Positions 32,601 through 42,883 of a DNA stretch of 42,883 nt are shown here, piece after piece. Positions within the stretch are counted from its first letter, which is position 1; the number at the start of each line of letters is the position of its first letter. The notes beneath the pieces were generated by a model. It was not told the DNA's origin. It made no database searches and worked only from the letters and a program-made list of their open reading frames with translations. A program made the position numbers and the translations under genes. The stretch covers positions 1 to 42,883 of the forward strand of contig JNEU01000575.1 of assembly GCA_000697475.1 (NCBI GenBank), read 5' to 3'. This stretch comes from Lichtheimia corymbifera B2541. Taxonomy: Eukaryota; Mucoromycota; Mucoromycetes; Mucorales; Lichtheimiaceae.

Positions 32601-33849
32601 TATTCTCTCGAATTAATATCTTGCAATAAAATTGTTCGAGAACCAACTCTGCCTTTCGTCTACCAGTACGTGAACTAGGAAGCTATGACAAAAGGGCAAA
32701 AGCATCCCGATACAATGATGTAGATGGTCGAAACTCGCTTTCCAACCTTCGAGTTTCTATTGCCCTTTTACTCCAGACCCCAACCCAAGTGATCCACATC
32801 TTGCACATATGAACTGATTGTAATCTTTTAAATTTATGTTGAATTCAATGAAAAAGTCGAAGAATAGCACTACGTTTATCGAGTAAGTATGATAAGGGAA
32901 TAAGCTACGGGTGAATCACATAGAGGGCAACAGGGTTAATTGAGCCATTGCATTCTTGTTTGCTGCCGTCCTAATCATCCTTCATCCATGACTGTAGAAT
33001 AGCTGCTGCATGCATTGACCTGGGTATTCCAATAGCGTCCATGACTGTAAAGCACCTTTCGCAAGATATCATCCATTTGGTCGATCTCATCCGATCCATC
33101 ATCATCCTCGACCGTATCCTCGTGATCGTTCCTGTGGACGACGCATCAGGTAACCAAAGCAACACTCCAGGATATCCTATCACTGCACTTGGTTGCATCC
33201 ATCCATCAAATCCAGTGTGTTGATTGAAGATAGCCATGTGATAGCTGATGATATGCTCCCTTCTCCATCCGGCTGCTGGTCAATCCTCCTTGGTCATTTT
33301 GCAACGCGGCGCACCCAGGTGAAGACCGTGTATATTGTGTACTTGATAGATGGTATTGCATCATGCATTTTAAAGCAAGTTGCTGCAGGTAACTTGAGAT
33401 GATGGAGTAAAGACCTTGCTAATACCAACAGCTTCTACGTTGGTCGTGGCAGAGGAGTGTGCAAGAGCGCGTGTTGTAGTAGAGTGATAAGGCTGTGAAC
33501 GCTGTTTGAGACAATGGATAACTAATGGCAACTGCTGCAATGAATGCTGTTACGCTTGATGGTGGCAGAGGATTGTACAAAAGATGATGGAGTGTCAAGA
33601 AACGCGGGTGATGTCGTGGGGTGCACGTGCCAAAAACTCGCCATTCAGTCAAAGACAATAGGATCAGGACAGTTGTAGAATTGACATGGTGGGCTAAAAC
33701 AGGACAATCGTTCGTAGGCAGTAGCTGTACTTGAATGGGGCAACAGTTGAGAATGGGAGGAAGATGTGTTAATTTGGAAGTGGGAAGGGATGGAAATTAA
33801 ATACGTTGACTTGCCAGACATATGTTTGAACACTATAAAACAAATCCAT
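32601..33849. other. Intergenic, no supportable gene
   Basis: Short frames on both strands (for example 32971-33237 minus and 33193-33402 plus) overlap one another and show no motif or splice logic. This stretch lies between duplication copy B and the diverged repeat units at 33850. Confidence 0.45.
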
Positions 33850-34320
33850 GACCTTGAGATTGCATACCTTGAACCTCAAATTTTCACACAAGATACTCTT
33901 GGTCATGCTGAACAAATTTGTATTAATAACAAACTCACACTTCATTTAAAAGTTTTGAATGGGAGGGTATAATGTGGGGTTTACTATGATGGACGGAAAT
34001 TCCGTACCCGCCCGGATTCATTGAAATGCCATTTAGTATGAATTACCTTGGGATTGCCCGTCTTGAACTTGAAACTTGGTAAGAATGTTCTCTGAGTCAT
34101 GCTGATCATCTTCATTCATATAAAAACTGCACACTTCATTATGATAATTTTAAATGCAGGGCGGCCCAAATATAGGAGAGACGCTGGATGGACGGGAGCG
34201 TCCCCGAGATTGCACACCTTCATCGTGAAACTTCTACACAAGATACTTTCAGCCCCAACGAGCAACTTTGTTCTATTAAAGACATCACACTTTATTGTAA
34301 TATTTAGAGATACAGGCACC
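33850..34320 (+). repeat. Three diverged repeat units related to the palindrome ends
   Basis: Units at about 33850-33965, 34044-34161 and 34203-34320 share, in order, a GAGATTGC-like start, CTTGAAC or similar, CAAGATACT or an equivalent, a CATGCTGA/AACGAGCAA block, CACACTTCATT and a TTTTAAATG/TTTAGAGAT end. The third unit is also clearly related to the half-palindrome of the fold-back element (ACACAAGATA, GAGCAACTTTGTTC). Units 1 and 3 translate in one frame to similar peptides (LEIA..L...TQDT....EQ), so they may derive from an old coding repeat. Confidence 0.5.
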
Positions 34321-34565
34321 TTTATGTTTTAGATATGCTGTAAACGTGATGGAGTTGCTTTTTCCTAGGGGATGGTGTCGGCTGCATTAACGGAAAGATG
34401 AAGAAGTGAGTGAAATGGCATGTGGTGGTTAGACAAACACGTCGTTGACAGGTTGCTGCACAAATGGATAACGTTGATGATTGCCTTTAGGAAGGTACGC
34501 AAGTAAACAACATCCTCCAATAATGAAGGTGTGTGTAGTATGGCAACATCACATTTGGATGTTGT
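34220..34565 (+). repeat. Dispersed repeat R2 (copy of 29585-29945)
   Basis: Same orientation as R1, diverged by scattered substitutions and indels. It overlaps the third unit of the preceding repeat and preserves the junction between fold-back end and flank that is seen at 29718. Confidence 0.8.
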
Positions 34566-35581
34566 ACGTGGGAGAAAGCAATTTCTTGTTCATGTAATCC
34601 TAATCAATTCAACGGAGGGATCACTTCACTTTATCTCTCAAGGTCATCCCACTACTCGCATGTATATATATAATTCTTGCATTCCCGATTCATCGAACCA
34701 CCTTTATTATCCCATCTTCGAAGTAATACTATGTAATCGACGAGCGTTCACAACAGCGGATTTATTGGGTGCTGTGTGCTATCCAAACCGGTTGTCTGGG
34801 ATTGATGCCGCGCTCATTCACACTTGCAGTAATCATTATATGTATATCATCAAGAACCTGCTATTTGGCAAGTGGTAAAGAGGGCTATATGGATCAGAAA
34901 TAGCTCATGCGTTCCTCTTTGTAATCATCTCTGTAGTTCTTTATTGCTTTGTTACTTATGTCCATTGCTGTCTTTGTGATATGTAACCTTATTTCCTGAT
35001 GGGTTCTTTGTGGTATATGCTTGGGTGCCGTCTGGTTTTCAAGAAAGAATGGTGCAGACCGAGTGGTCCAAGCCAATCATCCCGTGCCGTCCATATTTCA
35101 GATCCCCTCCCTCGTACATCAATGTCAAGCAAACATTTGCTTTAACACAAGGGTGTAATTGCCAACAGTAGCAAAAAAGCAGTCGTTGTAGTGGAAGATT
35201 ATTATGTATTGGCCGACACTCATTGGTCAAATGGATCAACTACTGACGATTGAGCGTATGCACCAACAACTCCCCTATCATCATGTAAGTACTACATCAA
35301 TATGGAGCAAATGCAGCATTTATGAATCGAGTGATAAGGAAGATACTCAGTGTTGACATTCAAAATATACGACAAGATACTGAGCGTTGTTTTATTTGGG
35401 TTAATAAAGAATTAAAAGTGATTGAGATGGATGCTACATGCTTTATGGATATGGCTCTTGATCGATCACTTGTGCTGGGTGGGTTGTGTGTGTGTGTGCG
35501 TCAATTTAATCGCAGACAGGCTGCGGCATTTTCCCGACGTCTTGCACACGCCTTATCTTCCTTTCTATTCCCACTATAATT
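34566..35581. other. Intergenic, Atg6 promoter side
   Basis: About 1 kb. Frames at 34531-34878 and 35322-35579 (plus) have no recognisable domain and no splice logic. The stretch before 35582 includes a GT run (35484-35499) and presumably the Atg6 promoter and 5' UTR. Confidence 0.4.
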
Positions 35582-37415
35582 ATGCAAGCGTTCACATGCC
35601 AACGTTGTAAACAGCCATTACGCATCGACGACTCATTAGCAGACTTGGATTCAGCATCAGCCGATCTATTGACGGGTAAGCTCTTTTTTGACGTTGTGCA
35701 ATGAGGATCGTCCTTGTTAAAGAATTGTGTGTAATGTGTCATTCAGCACCTCTTTCGGCCGAGGAACAATACCAGCAGCAGTTACGGCAGCAAAGTTCAC
35801 GACACTCGACAACAAAGGATGCTCTAACAAAGCGACATGTTGGAGTGGGGAATAAGCAATCCATGGCAGGTGGCAGCAACAATCGATCTATGCGTGATAG
35901 TCTTCCTCTTCCTTCCGAATCGTTCGTGGTATTGACTAGGTCACAAGTGGGTCAAAATCAGGTGCCCTCGTCATCTTCACCATTGGCATCCTACTCTTCT
36001 TCATCTCCTGCTACGACTACATCCACTGCCATACCACCATCATCATCATCTGCTACTAGCAACCATCACCTCACGACTAGTCCTCATGCTACATCCACCA
36101 GTAACAACCAACATCATCAACATCATACCACCACTACCGCTACTACTACTACAACCACAGGGGCGAACAATACAGGATCATCATCATCTACACATGACGA
36201 TACAAGCAATCGCAACAACAGCCTATCGCATCGTTTACGAGTTGCCAATCGTTTATTCAACATTATTTCATCCAAATCCAGTATTGATCATCCAATGTGT
36301 CAAGAATGTACGGACTTGTTGCTCGAAAGTCTCGAAAAAGAATTGGAAGACGTGAGTCGAGAACGTGATGCCTACATTGAATTCTTCGCCAAGATCAAGG
36401 AAAATCGAGTGGATGATGATATGCGACAAGAGCTTGAACGTGTGGTGGAGGAGGTATGTATGAAGATTCATTTACAACCTTGCTTTTATTGACATGGTAT
36501 CTCTCTCTGATAGCTCAAGGAAGCCGAGAAGGAAGCTTTAGCCGAGCTGTCCAAGGTTCAAAGCGAGCACGAGTTGGTACAGCAAGAATTGGAAGAACTG
36601 GAGAGAGAATTGAAAGCATTGGATGATCGAGAAGAGCGTTTTTGGGAACAATACAACGATTATGAGATCAAGCTGGAGAACTTTCAGAATGAGCGTGATT
36701 CTATCAACCTAAAGTATGATCATGACGTCAAGCAATATGAGCGACTTCAACGTACCGTTGTATACAATGATGCGTTTTGCATATCTCAGGATGGGCCATT
36801 CGGTACAATCAATGGGTTTCGCCTTGGAAGACTCAGTTCGCATCCTGTGGAATGGAGTGAGATCAACGCAGCGTGTGGTCAAACCTTATTACTCCTTTAC
36901 ACGGTGGCCAACAAGCTCAAATTTCAATTCAAAACGTAAGTCAGACAAGGATGCATTGGAAAATGAGAGAGTATTAACATGGGTAAATGCAGATATCGAC
37001 TTGTACCCATGGGATCATTTTCTCGAGTGGAAAAGGTGGATGGCGATATCGTAAATTCTTATGAATTGTAAGTAAAAGGAGAAAGGGTGTATGGATGATG
37101 AGGAAAGCTAACACAACATCACGTAGATATGGATCTGAAATTGGCTTGAGTCGGATGTTCCTGAATCGAAGATTTGATCATGCTATGGAAGGGATGCTGA
37201 ATTGCCTAAAGCAGTTGACCGACTTTGCAGAGGAAAGAGATCGAAGTTTGAGATTTCCGTACCGTATTCACAAGGACAAGATTGGCGATTTATCAATTCG
37301 TGTACAATTTAATCAAGATGAAGCATGGACACGCGCGCTCAAGTATATGCTCACGAATATGAAATGGGTGCTGGTGTTTGCAAGTAGAGCCAACGTCTCC
37401 GTGGAATCTCATTAG
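35582..37415 (+). CDS. ATG6: Atg6/Beclin-1 (Vps30), PI3-kinase complex subunit
   Basis: Predicted subunit of the class III phosphatidylinositol 3-kinase complexes that nucleate autophagosomes and act in endosomal sorting. Exons 35582-35675, 35747-36453, 36514-36935, 36993-37067 and 37127-37415 join in phase to about 528 aa. Seen: N-terminal CQRC and later HPMCQEC (the CxxC pairs of the family), a coiled coil at about 215-330 (LEKELEDVSRERDAYIEFF through ERDSINLKYDHDVKQYERL), then the evolutionarily conserved/BARA domain (NDAFCISQDGPFGTINGFRLG, WSEINAACGQTLLLL, YRLVPMGSFSRVE, FNQDEAWTRALKYMLTNMKW), ending close to the usual C-terminus. Between the first CxxC and the coiled coil lies an unusually Ser/Thr/His/Asn-rich low-complexity stretch of about 120 residues. 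The start is the first ATG before CQRC. Confidence 0.95.
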
Positions 37416-37700
37416 ATTTTATTGTTCTATATACCTTGTTATGATGCTATTTGATAAAAAATACAATCCTGTATAGTGTAAATGGTGGTGTTGTCATGGA
37501 GATGGGATTATAGTATATAGTGGTAGGGTGGCGACCATATACAGCAACCAGTCGGAGCTCTCCTGTTGCCAAATGCGGACGAGTTGCTGGAAGTAATCGA
37601 TCCTTCTCTTCCACCCATCCTTCAAGTAAGCCATCCATCCATCCATTCATCCATCCATCCATCCCCCCACTTACATAGTTAACATTGTAGTCTTGGAAAA
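37416..37700 (+). promoter_or_regulatory. eL32 upstream region with ATCC repeats and likely 5'-UTR intron
   Basis: This short intergenic segment must hold the Atg6 terminator and the eL32 promoter. An imperfect (CCAT)n tract spans about 37631-37663. A donor-like GTAAGCC at about 37626 and an acceptor ...AACATTGTAG at 37690 suggest an intron in the 5' UTR ending ten bases before the ATG, common in fungal ribosomal-protein genes. Confidence 0.45.
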
Positions 37701-38167
37701 ATGGTGACTCCCGTCGTCAAGCACAAGATTATCAAGAAGCGTACTGCTCCCTTCAAGCGTCACCAGTCTGACCGCTTCGCTCGTGTCGGCGTAAGTTTGA
37801 GAGAGAAAGAGAGCATTGGCACCACGAATGGAAGCTGACAAGAGATGTGGGAATATAATAGGAATCGTGGAGAAAGCCCAAGGGTATCGACAATGCCATG
37901 CGTCGTCGTTTCAAGGGTCAAGCTGCCATGCCCAAGATCGGTTATGGCTCTGCCAAAAAGCCCCGCCACATGTTGCCTAACGGTTTCCGCAAGTTCACCG
38001 TCAGCAACGTCAAGCAACTCGACCTTTTGTTGATGCACAACCGTAGCTACGCTGCTGAGATTGCCCACAACGTCTGTGCCAAGAAGCGTGTCGAAATCAT
38101 TGAACGTGCTGCTCAGCTTAACGTCAAGGTTATCAACGCTGGTGCTCGTCTCAGATCCCAGGAATAA
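37701..38167 (+). CDS. RPL32: 60S ribosomal protein eL32
   Basis: Two exons (37701-37790 and 37862-38167) give 131 aa, the normal length for eL32. Family motifs: [20 protein letters not shown] at the start, [20 protein letters not shown] just after the intron, then [16 protein letters not shown], and a C-terminal [17 protein letters not shown]. The intron lies at the VG/ESW junction, phase 0. Codon use is visibly different from neighbouring genes: a strong preference for C-ending codons and CGT/CGC for Arg, as expected for a highly expressed gene. The product is a basic component of the large ribosomal subunit. Confidence 0.97.
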
Positions 38168-38379
38168 ATGTGCTCGCTCATTTTGCATTTTGTTCTTCAA
38201 CAATATCAACAACAACAATGACGATGATGATGTATGTGCGTGTGTATGCGATGGTATCATTTTTTTTTTTTGGTTTGATTTGGGGTTGGTTTTGCATGAC
38301 ATTTAGCGTGGAATGGGAAAGGATATCACAAATCAGGGGATAGCAATCACAACTACGGGATCATATGATGGTGGTGGCT

Positions 38380-39582
38380 TTATGAGGAGGAAGACTCTAT
38401 CAAAACAGAGGAGACATGGGGTGTATTAGCCAAGTGTGTATGTGTGCATGGATGGGAGAGAGAGAACATACCTTGTTCAGAAGAATCAGCCCGCTTTAAC
38501 ATTTCTTGTACCTGAGATCAATCACCATAATGAGTGATACTTGCCAAGAAGCGCGCAAATAAAATGAAATGCCCGTGGAAAGTTACCTCTTGAGCTTCTA
38601 CAGCTACACTCGCATCAAGATCGGCATATTGACGGCATATCGGACACGCGAATCCGGGATAGTGTTGTAACAATGGACGACAGCACTTGAAGTGAAAAGT
38701 ATGAGAACAAGGAGCCACAAAGAGTGCTTGTGTTGGTGCAATGGGATAAAGGCAAATGCAACAATCCTCAATACGTGAATCTTTTTTGTCATTGTCGTTG
38801 TTGTTGTTCATGACAGTGTCCAGCACAGTGATATTGTTGGTTGGTGTGATCAAATTGCGTAACGATTGGAACGTGTTGACGCTATCATTCTACCCATGAG
38901 TGTCCTTTTTCTTCTCCTCCTGCTCATCCCAAAATGTATTTACCTATAAGCACTTGGTTGATGTTGCCATGTCCGATTCAATTCAATGCGCATCTTGACA
39001 GCTCGATAGATTTCTACATATGTATCCATGAGTACATTATAGAAGCATCGCTTGTATAAATTACCTTCATATCCACCCTGGTAATCCACTCCTAATTGGA
39101 TAATATCACCGTCCTTGAGTTGAAAAGGTTTCGATTCTTGATTGGGGGCGCTCAATCGTACATGGTTTAAAAAGGTACCCGAGGAGGATCGTGTATCGCG
39201 GATATAAAGCTTATCAACCATGAGATCAAACATGCAAAAGAAAGGGGAGGGGGAGAGATTTGTAACCTACCTTGCCATCCTCAGTCCATAACTCAGCATG
39301 TCCTCGACTCACTACTTTGCTTCGAAAAGTAATACGGTTGGGTGTCAAGAAGCGATCAGTGAAACGACCAATTTTGATAACGGTGTTCTCTCGAACGTCT
39401 CGTTCAATGACTCCAAAGACAAGTGATCGCGATGACTCGAGGTGTGGTACTATACGAATATGCGGCGGTGGTGGAGAAGACGTTGTGTTTGAATGACCAG
39501 TGTCATTGGGAGGAATGGTGTTTTCAGACGAGTGGGACGTGGGTCGTATGGAGTGTGAAGATAAAGCAGACATGGTGAGCAT
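38380..39582 (-). CDS. FHA-RING ubiquitin ligase, Dma1/Chfr-like
   Basis: Predicted E3 ligase that reads phospho-threonine through its FHA domain; family members (fission yeast Dma1, budding yeast Dma1/2, animal Chfr/RNF8) act in mitotic checkpoints and septation. Exons: 39582-39271, 39209-39065, 39013-38944, 38881-38587, 38511-38472, 38396-38380; phases close to about 292 aa. FHA at about 55-150: IKIGRFTDR, SKVVSRGHAELW, LYIRDTRSSSGTFLN, GDIIQLG. RING-H2 at about 210-250: CCICLYPI...APCSHTFHFKCCRPLL...FACPICR. The last two exons (VQEMLKRADSSEQ, then ESSSS and stop) are short and less certain. A second in-frame ATG at 39573 is an alternative start. It is convergent with eL32, with stops about 210 bp apart. 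Confidence 0.88.
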
Positions 39583-40111
39583 AATATTATGTTGATTAAT
39601 GTCGTGGTAAAGAATAAAGAAGAAAGAAAGGAAAGAAAGAGAAGAGAGAGAAAGAGCAATGAAAGGAAAATAAAAAAGGGGTTGTGTGTGTGTGTGTGTG
39701 TGTGAATGAATGACAATGTGAGTTTGTTATGGTTTGGTTTTGGATATAGTAGTTCTGGTGGTGGTGATGATGATGGGCCACAACAACCTCATTCTGACCT
39801 GGCAATACCCACCCACACAATCATCATCAGGCCATGTGAACAGTTCACAAGGGCATGCCTGAATACCTCTATATTCTTCTTAGCCTTCTCGGGTGATCCC
39901 CTTTCTTTTTTCCCTTGTTATATCCAAACAAAGAATTCATCTTTCCATCCAACGCATGAACCATACTCATGGACATTCCCTTTTATGTAACGTCAATGTC
40001 AATACCGCCAATGTCAGCTGATTCAGCCACTTGGCTTTTTCTCACACCTTTGCATGCACACCACACTTGAGCTTAAATGTCCTTGTTTTTGCATAATAAT
40101 GGTGGGTTTAA
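39583..40111. other. Intergenic between Dma1-like and hydrolase genes
   Basis: About 530 bp. It holds a purine-rich GAAAG stretch (39611-39678), a (GT)n run at 39681-39704 and GGTGGTGATGATGATG at 39759-39774, all in the presumed promoter/5' UTR of the Dma1-like gene. No gene is seen. Confidence 0.45.
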
Positions 40112-41297
40112 TTATGCAGCCCACGTATGTTTTATTTCTTGTACAATATGTCTCACTGCACTTTTGCCAGTAGGACTCACATCAGCAAAACTACAAAAGC
40201 CGTGAATGGCTCCCAGATAGCGAGTGGCAACCACTGGAACACCCGCTGCTAGCAACTTGCGAGCATAAGCTTCAGCTTCATCACGAAGGACATCAGCTTC
40301 ACCAGTGATGATCATTGTGCGTGGTAAGCCGCGGAGTTCGTCAACGGACGCCTGCAGGGGTGATACCAACGGATTCTGACGATCCTCGTGATTAGGTACA
40401 TATTGATCCCAGAACCATTGCATTCCTTCGCTGCTTAGGAGGTAACCTTCTTTTTTACCAAATTGATGGTAGGACTCAGTATCAAAGTTGGCATCCATCA
40501 CTGGATATAAAAGAGCTGCAAATTGGATCGCATTTTCAAGTCCTCGCTGTTTGGCTAGCACTACATAATAATATCACTGCTCGTCAATATGACATACATC
40601 CATGTATGAAATGTAATAACCGAATTGCCGGGAAAGAGCAAATGATGTCATGTAATATCATGTAATACTTACAGCACAATGCAGCAGCCAAATTACCACC
40701 AGCGGAATCTCCCACGACAGCAATTTTTTATGTATTCGCACGGAGTAATGCATTGCCTTGATTGAGTACCCATTCAAGCGTATCAAAGCACTCTTCAAGT
40801 GCCACTGGATGCTGTACTTCAGGACTTAGGCTATAATCAATGGAGATCACAATGGCACGTGCATCATTGGTAAACTAATAGATATGATCTATCAGTTATG
40901 ATTCAATGGGCTCGTTTGTAATATAAGATTACCGTCGACCGCATTGGTATGTAGCCTTCACGGCAACCTGCTGCCCAACCACCACCATGGCTGTAATTAT
41001 CAACAATATGAGATCAAGCCTCTTGGGCGACCAAGTTATAACTTACATGTGGAGAATGACAGGAAGAGCCTCATCTTCATCCGTTAAATGGGCAGGGCGA
41101 GTGACGACCAGTCTTAGGTTGTCACCTGCGCGAGTAGGGATATACTTTTCTTCCTCAAGCATACTGGAAATGTATTCCTGAGGAACCATGCTTGTATCCT
41201 TCATTTGCTGGCGTATTGCTTTGTAATCGGTAACATCCACGGGTGGCATCACCTTCAACAGTGCTTCAATGGATGGCTCTAATCTTATCGTCGTCAT
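40112..41297 (-). pseudogene. HSL-type alpha/beta hydrolase (lipase/esterase) with an in-frame stop
   Basis: Exons 41297-41047, 40990-40933, 40874-40673 and 40560-40112 join in phase to a 320-codon frame of normal family length. All catalytic features of the hormone-sensitive-lipase family are present: oxyanion motif HGGGW, nucleophile motif GDSAGG (exon 3), acid residue in ITGEADVLRDEAE and histidine in GAIHGFCSF. A TAA at 40730-40728 (codon 152) lies two codons before IAVVGDSAGG and breaks the frame, although the reading phase on both sides is unchanged. A single base change to CAA, GAA or AAA would explain it. The donor, branch and acceptor sites are otherwise healthy, so the loss is recent, or is a sequencing error next to a T6 run. 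If functional, it would hydrolyse short or medium acyl esters. Confidence 0.75.
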
Positions 41298-41797
41298 GAT
41301 GGATCGTATAGTGAGAATATGGGACCGATGCTTGGTTCTTTTATATACGTTTCATTTGATCCAGCCGGCCCGCCGTCGCAAGTTTTCGGCCCGTAAATTG
41401 CAGTATATACACACCCAAAAAGCTATCTTATGCTAGAGGCTACATCAACTGAATCAGCCCTTTTAATATATCAATCAATGGCATAAGAGCTATATAAACA
41501 TGAGGTAATTGTCAACATCCATTCGCTCTTTATTTCAATACGGTCATTGATGATTTTATGTGCTGGGATCATTTTATGGGCAAGCAGCCAATGAATACAA
41601 GGCCGAAAGTTTAAGCGTTGATGGTAGACCAATGCCTGAATGTCGCTCTTTTATATATGTTCATAAACATCTCAGTTGCAAGTGGAGCAGGGCTTACATA
41701 CAACTTTTGGTATACATCTATGGTGTAGTGTAGTGTAGTGTAGTGTAGTGTGGTGGTGGTTGGGAGGGGAGGGGTTGCGGTGAGGGAGTAGTTGTTT
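41298..41797. other. Intergenic with (TAGTG)n microsatellite
   Basis: 500 bp between the hydrolase start and the HSF stop. A pentamer repeat TAGTG, five units, occupies about 41725-41750 and is followed by GGTGGTGGT. No gene is seen. Confidence 0.5.
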
Positions 41798-42717
41798 CTA
41801 AACAGGACCTGCATCCGTATGCATGTTGTATGATATTGGACTCTGTGGCGATTGCTGCTGGTGGAAATTGAAGCCATCCACTGATAAATGGTCATTGCTC
41901 ATGCTGTGTTGCATATTCAAGCCTCCAGGGCTCGGTTGTGGAGTATAAAAGACATCATCATCCGATAACATAGTGCTTGGACTTGGTGGAATGGGCGTGT
42001 TGAGAGCTGTCATGGGACTTAGTGATGCAGGAGACTCTCCAGTGGCACTGTGTGTAGATGACATGTGTTGCATTGTAGACAAGTGGTGTAAATTTTGGGT
42101 TTGTACTGTCAATGGCATTGAAGGGCGTGATGGGAGTGATATATTGGGAGTATTGTACGTGTGTTGTTGCTGTTGTTGCTGTTGCTGTTGCTGGTCAGGT
42201 TGATGATTGTGGTGATGTTGGTGATGGGGATCGGCTGTAGTGACAAATATAGGTGGTGGTGGATGCGTATCTATGGGTTCTGGTTTGATATTTTGATCCG
42301 GCCCTAATGAAGGTACACCAAAAGTCAACTCATGTTCACTTGCCTCCTCTATTGAATGACTTACATGATACGCCATGTTGATGGATCATATAATTCATCA
42401 ATTGCTTCATTGTTTGTTGCTGTGCTGCTTGTCGTTTTCGAGTGTCTTGCAATTCTCGTACCAGCTCGTTAAAGTTTTGCTGTAATTGGGCCAATTGTTG
42501 CATCATATCCGATTGTGCTACTTGCATCACTGCCATATGTGTACCGATATCGCTTTGATCACGTCGCACCACATCAGTATCCAATGCTTTGCGCTTGATC
42601 TCTTCCAGTAAATCTCCTCTCCCACGAAGGAACTTTGGATGTGAAAACTCCCAGATCTGATTCTCAGCTAATGCCCGATGTCCGCGTGGTGATTTGTTGA
42701 CCTTGTGGAAGCCGTAC
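41798..42717 (-). CDS. Heat-shock-factor family transcription factor, C-terminal part (partial)
   Basis: Two exons are visible (42717-42365 and 42303-41798, in phase). The 5' exon begins with an acceptor at 42718-42720 and encodes the end of an HSF DNA-binding domain: YGFHKVNKSPRGHRALAENQ, WEFSHPKFLRGRGDLL. Next comes a heptad-rich oligomerisation helix (MMQQLAQLQQNFNELVRELQ...QQQTMKQLMNYMI), then a Pro/Gln/His/Ser-rich tail with a run of ten Gln. There is no receiver domain, so it is closer to Hsf1/Sfl1-type factors than to Skn7. The first two thirds of the DNA-binding domain must lie on upstream exons beyond the right edge. The residues expected just before the intron (family ...RQLNM) are not in the window. 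Function inferred: promoter binding at heat-shock-type elements. Confidence 0.85.
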
Positions 42718-42780
42718 CTAATGCAAGATGATGATGGTGATGAGATATAGGATAATACCAATAGATCAATCCTCTTCCTC

Positions 42781-42784
42781 TCTC

Positions 42785-42864
<80 letters not shown>

Positions 42865-42883
42865 TCCTCCCCCTCCTCCTCCT
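42781..42883. repeat. (TC)n, (AC)n and CTCCTC microsatellites
   Basis: A TC run of about 60 bp (42781-42843), an AC run (42844-42864) and TCCTCCCCCTCCTCC to the window end. They lie inside, or just 5' of, the intron upstream of the HSF exon. Confidence 0.9.

Noticed and set aside
37447..37662. 71-codon minus-strand frame of Met-Asp-Gly-Trp repeats
   Set aside because: Translation of the CCAT microsatellite in the eL32 5' region.
38853..39582. Separate FHA and RING genes
   Set aside because: Splice sites join them in phase, and the FHA-RING order matches the Dma1/Chfr-type family.

Overview
The window looks like nuclear DNA from an early-diverging filamentous fungus, most likely Mucoromycota and perhaps Mucorales. 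The pointers are: genes densely interrupted by 50-65 nt introns with GTAAGT-type donors and TAG/CAG acceptors; fungal forms of Atg6, FHA-RING ubiquitin ligase, kinesin-13, heat-shock factor and eL32; many CAA/CAG-coded Gln runs; and a WRKY-like zinc finger, a family otherwise best known from plants. This placement is inference. All exon structures were derived by hand from splice signals, reading phase and family motifs, and every accepted model closes in phase.

Layout: 1-2.5 kb is a gene-poor edge with a possible gypsy-type LTR end, short repeats and a decayed gene. 2.45-9.15 kb (minus) is one 21-exon gene for a receptor-like hybrid histidine kinase of about 1,843 residues. Its order is: signal peptide, two periplasmic-binding-like domains, a Cys-rich stalk, one membrane helix, a guanylyl-cyclase-type pseudokinase domain, a coiled-coil linker, HisKA, HATPase, a degenerate receiver and a canonical receiver. 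In effect it is an animal-style receptor guanylyl cyclase whose cyclase has been replaced by a two-component output. A Myb-like factor (minus) follows. After a 4-kb stretch with no gene I can support come a kinesin-13 and a WRKY-like transcription factor (both plus).

22.7-34.6 kb is a repeat-rich accessory island. A 2.4-kb segment is present twice in direct orientation (22758-25140 and 30218-32600). Each copy carries a 147-residue small secreted protein gene; the two proteins differ mainly by amino-acid-changing substitutions in the mature part. Between the copies lie an F-box/WD40/UIM (Ufo1-like) gene and a spacer-less inverted repeat of two 690-bp arms built from fold-back elements.

35.5-42.9 kb is a compact housekeeping block: Atg6/Beclin (plus), ribosomal protein eL32 (plus), a Dma1/Chfr-like FHA-RING ligase (minus), an HSL-type alpha/beta hydrolase with an in-frame stop just before its nucleophile motif (minus), and the C-terminal part of a heat-shock-factor gene (minus) running off the right edge.

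Functionally the window mixes signalling (receptor histidine kinase), transcription (Myb, WRKY-like, HSF), ubiquitin ligation (Ufo1-like, Dma1-like), autophagy and mitotic microtubule control. There is no operon-like logic, as expected for a fungal chromosome. No tRNA, rRNA or CRISPR was found.
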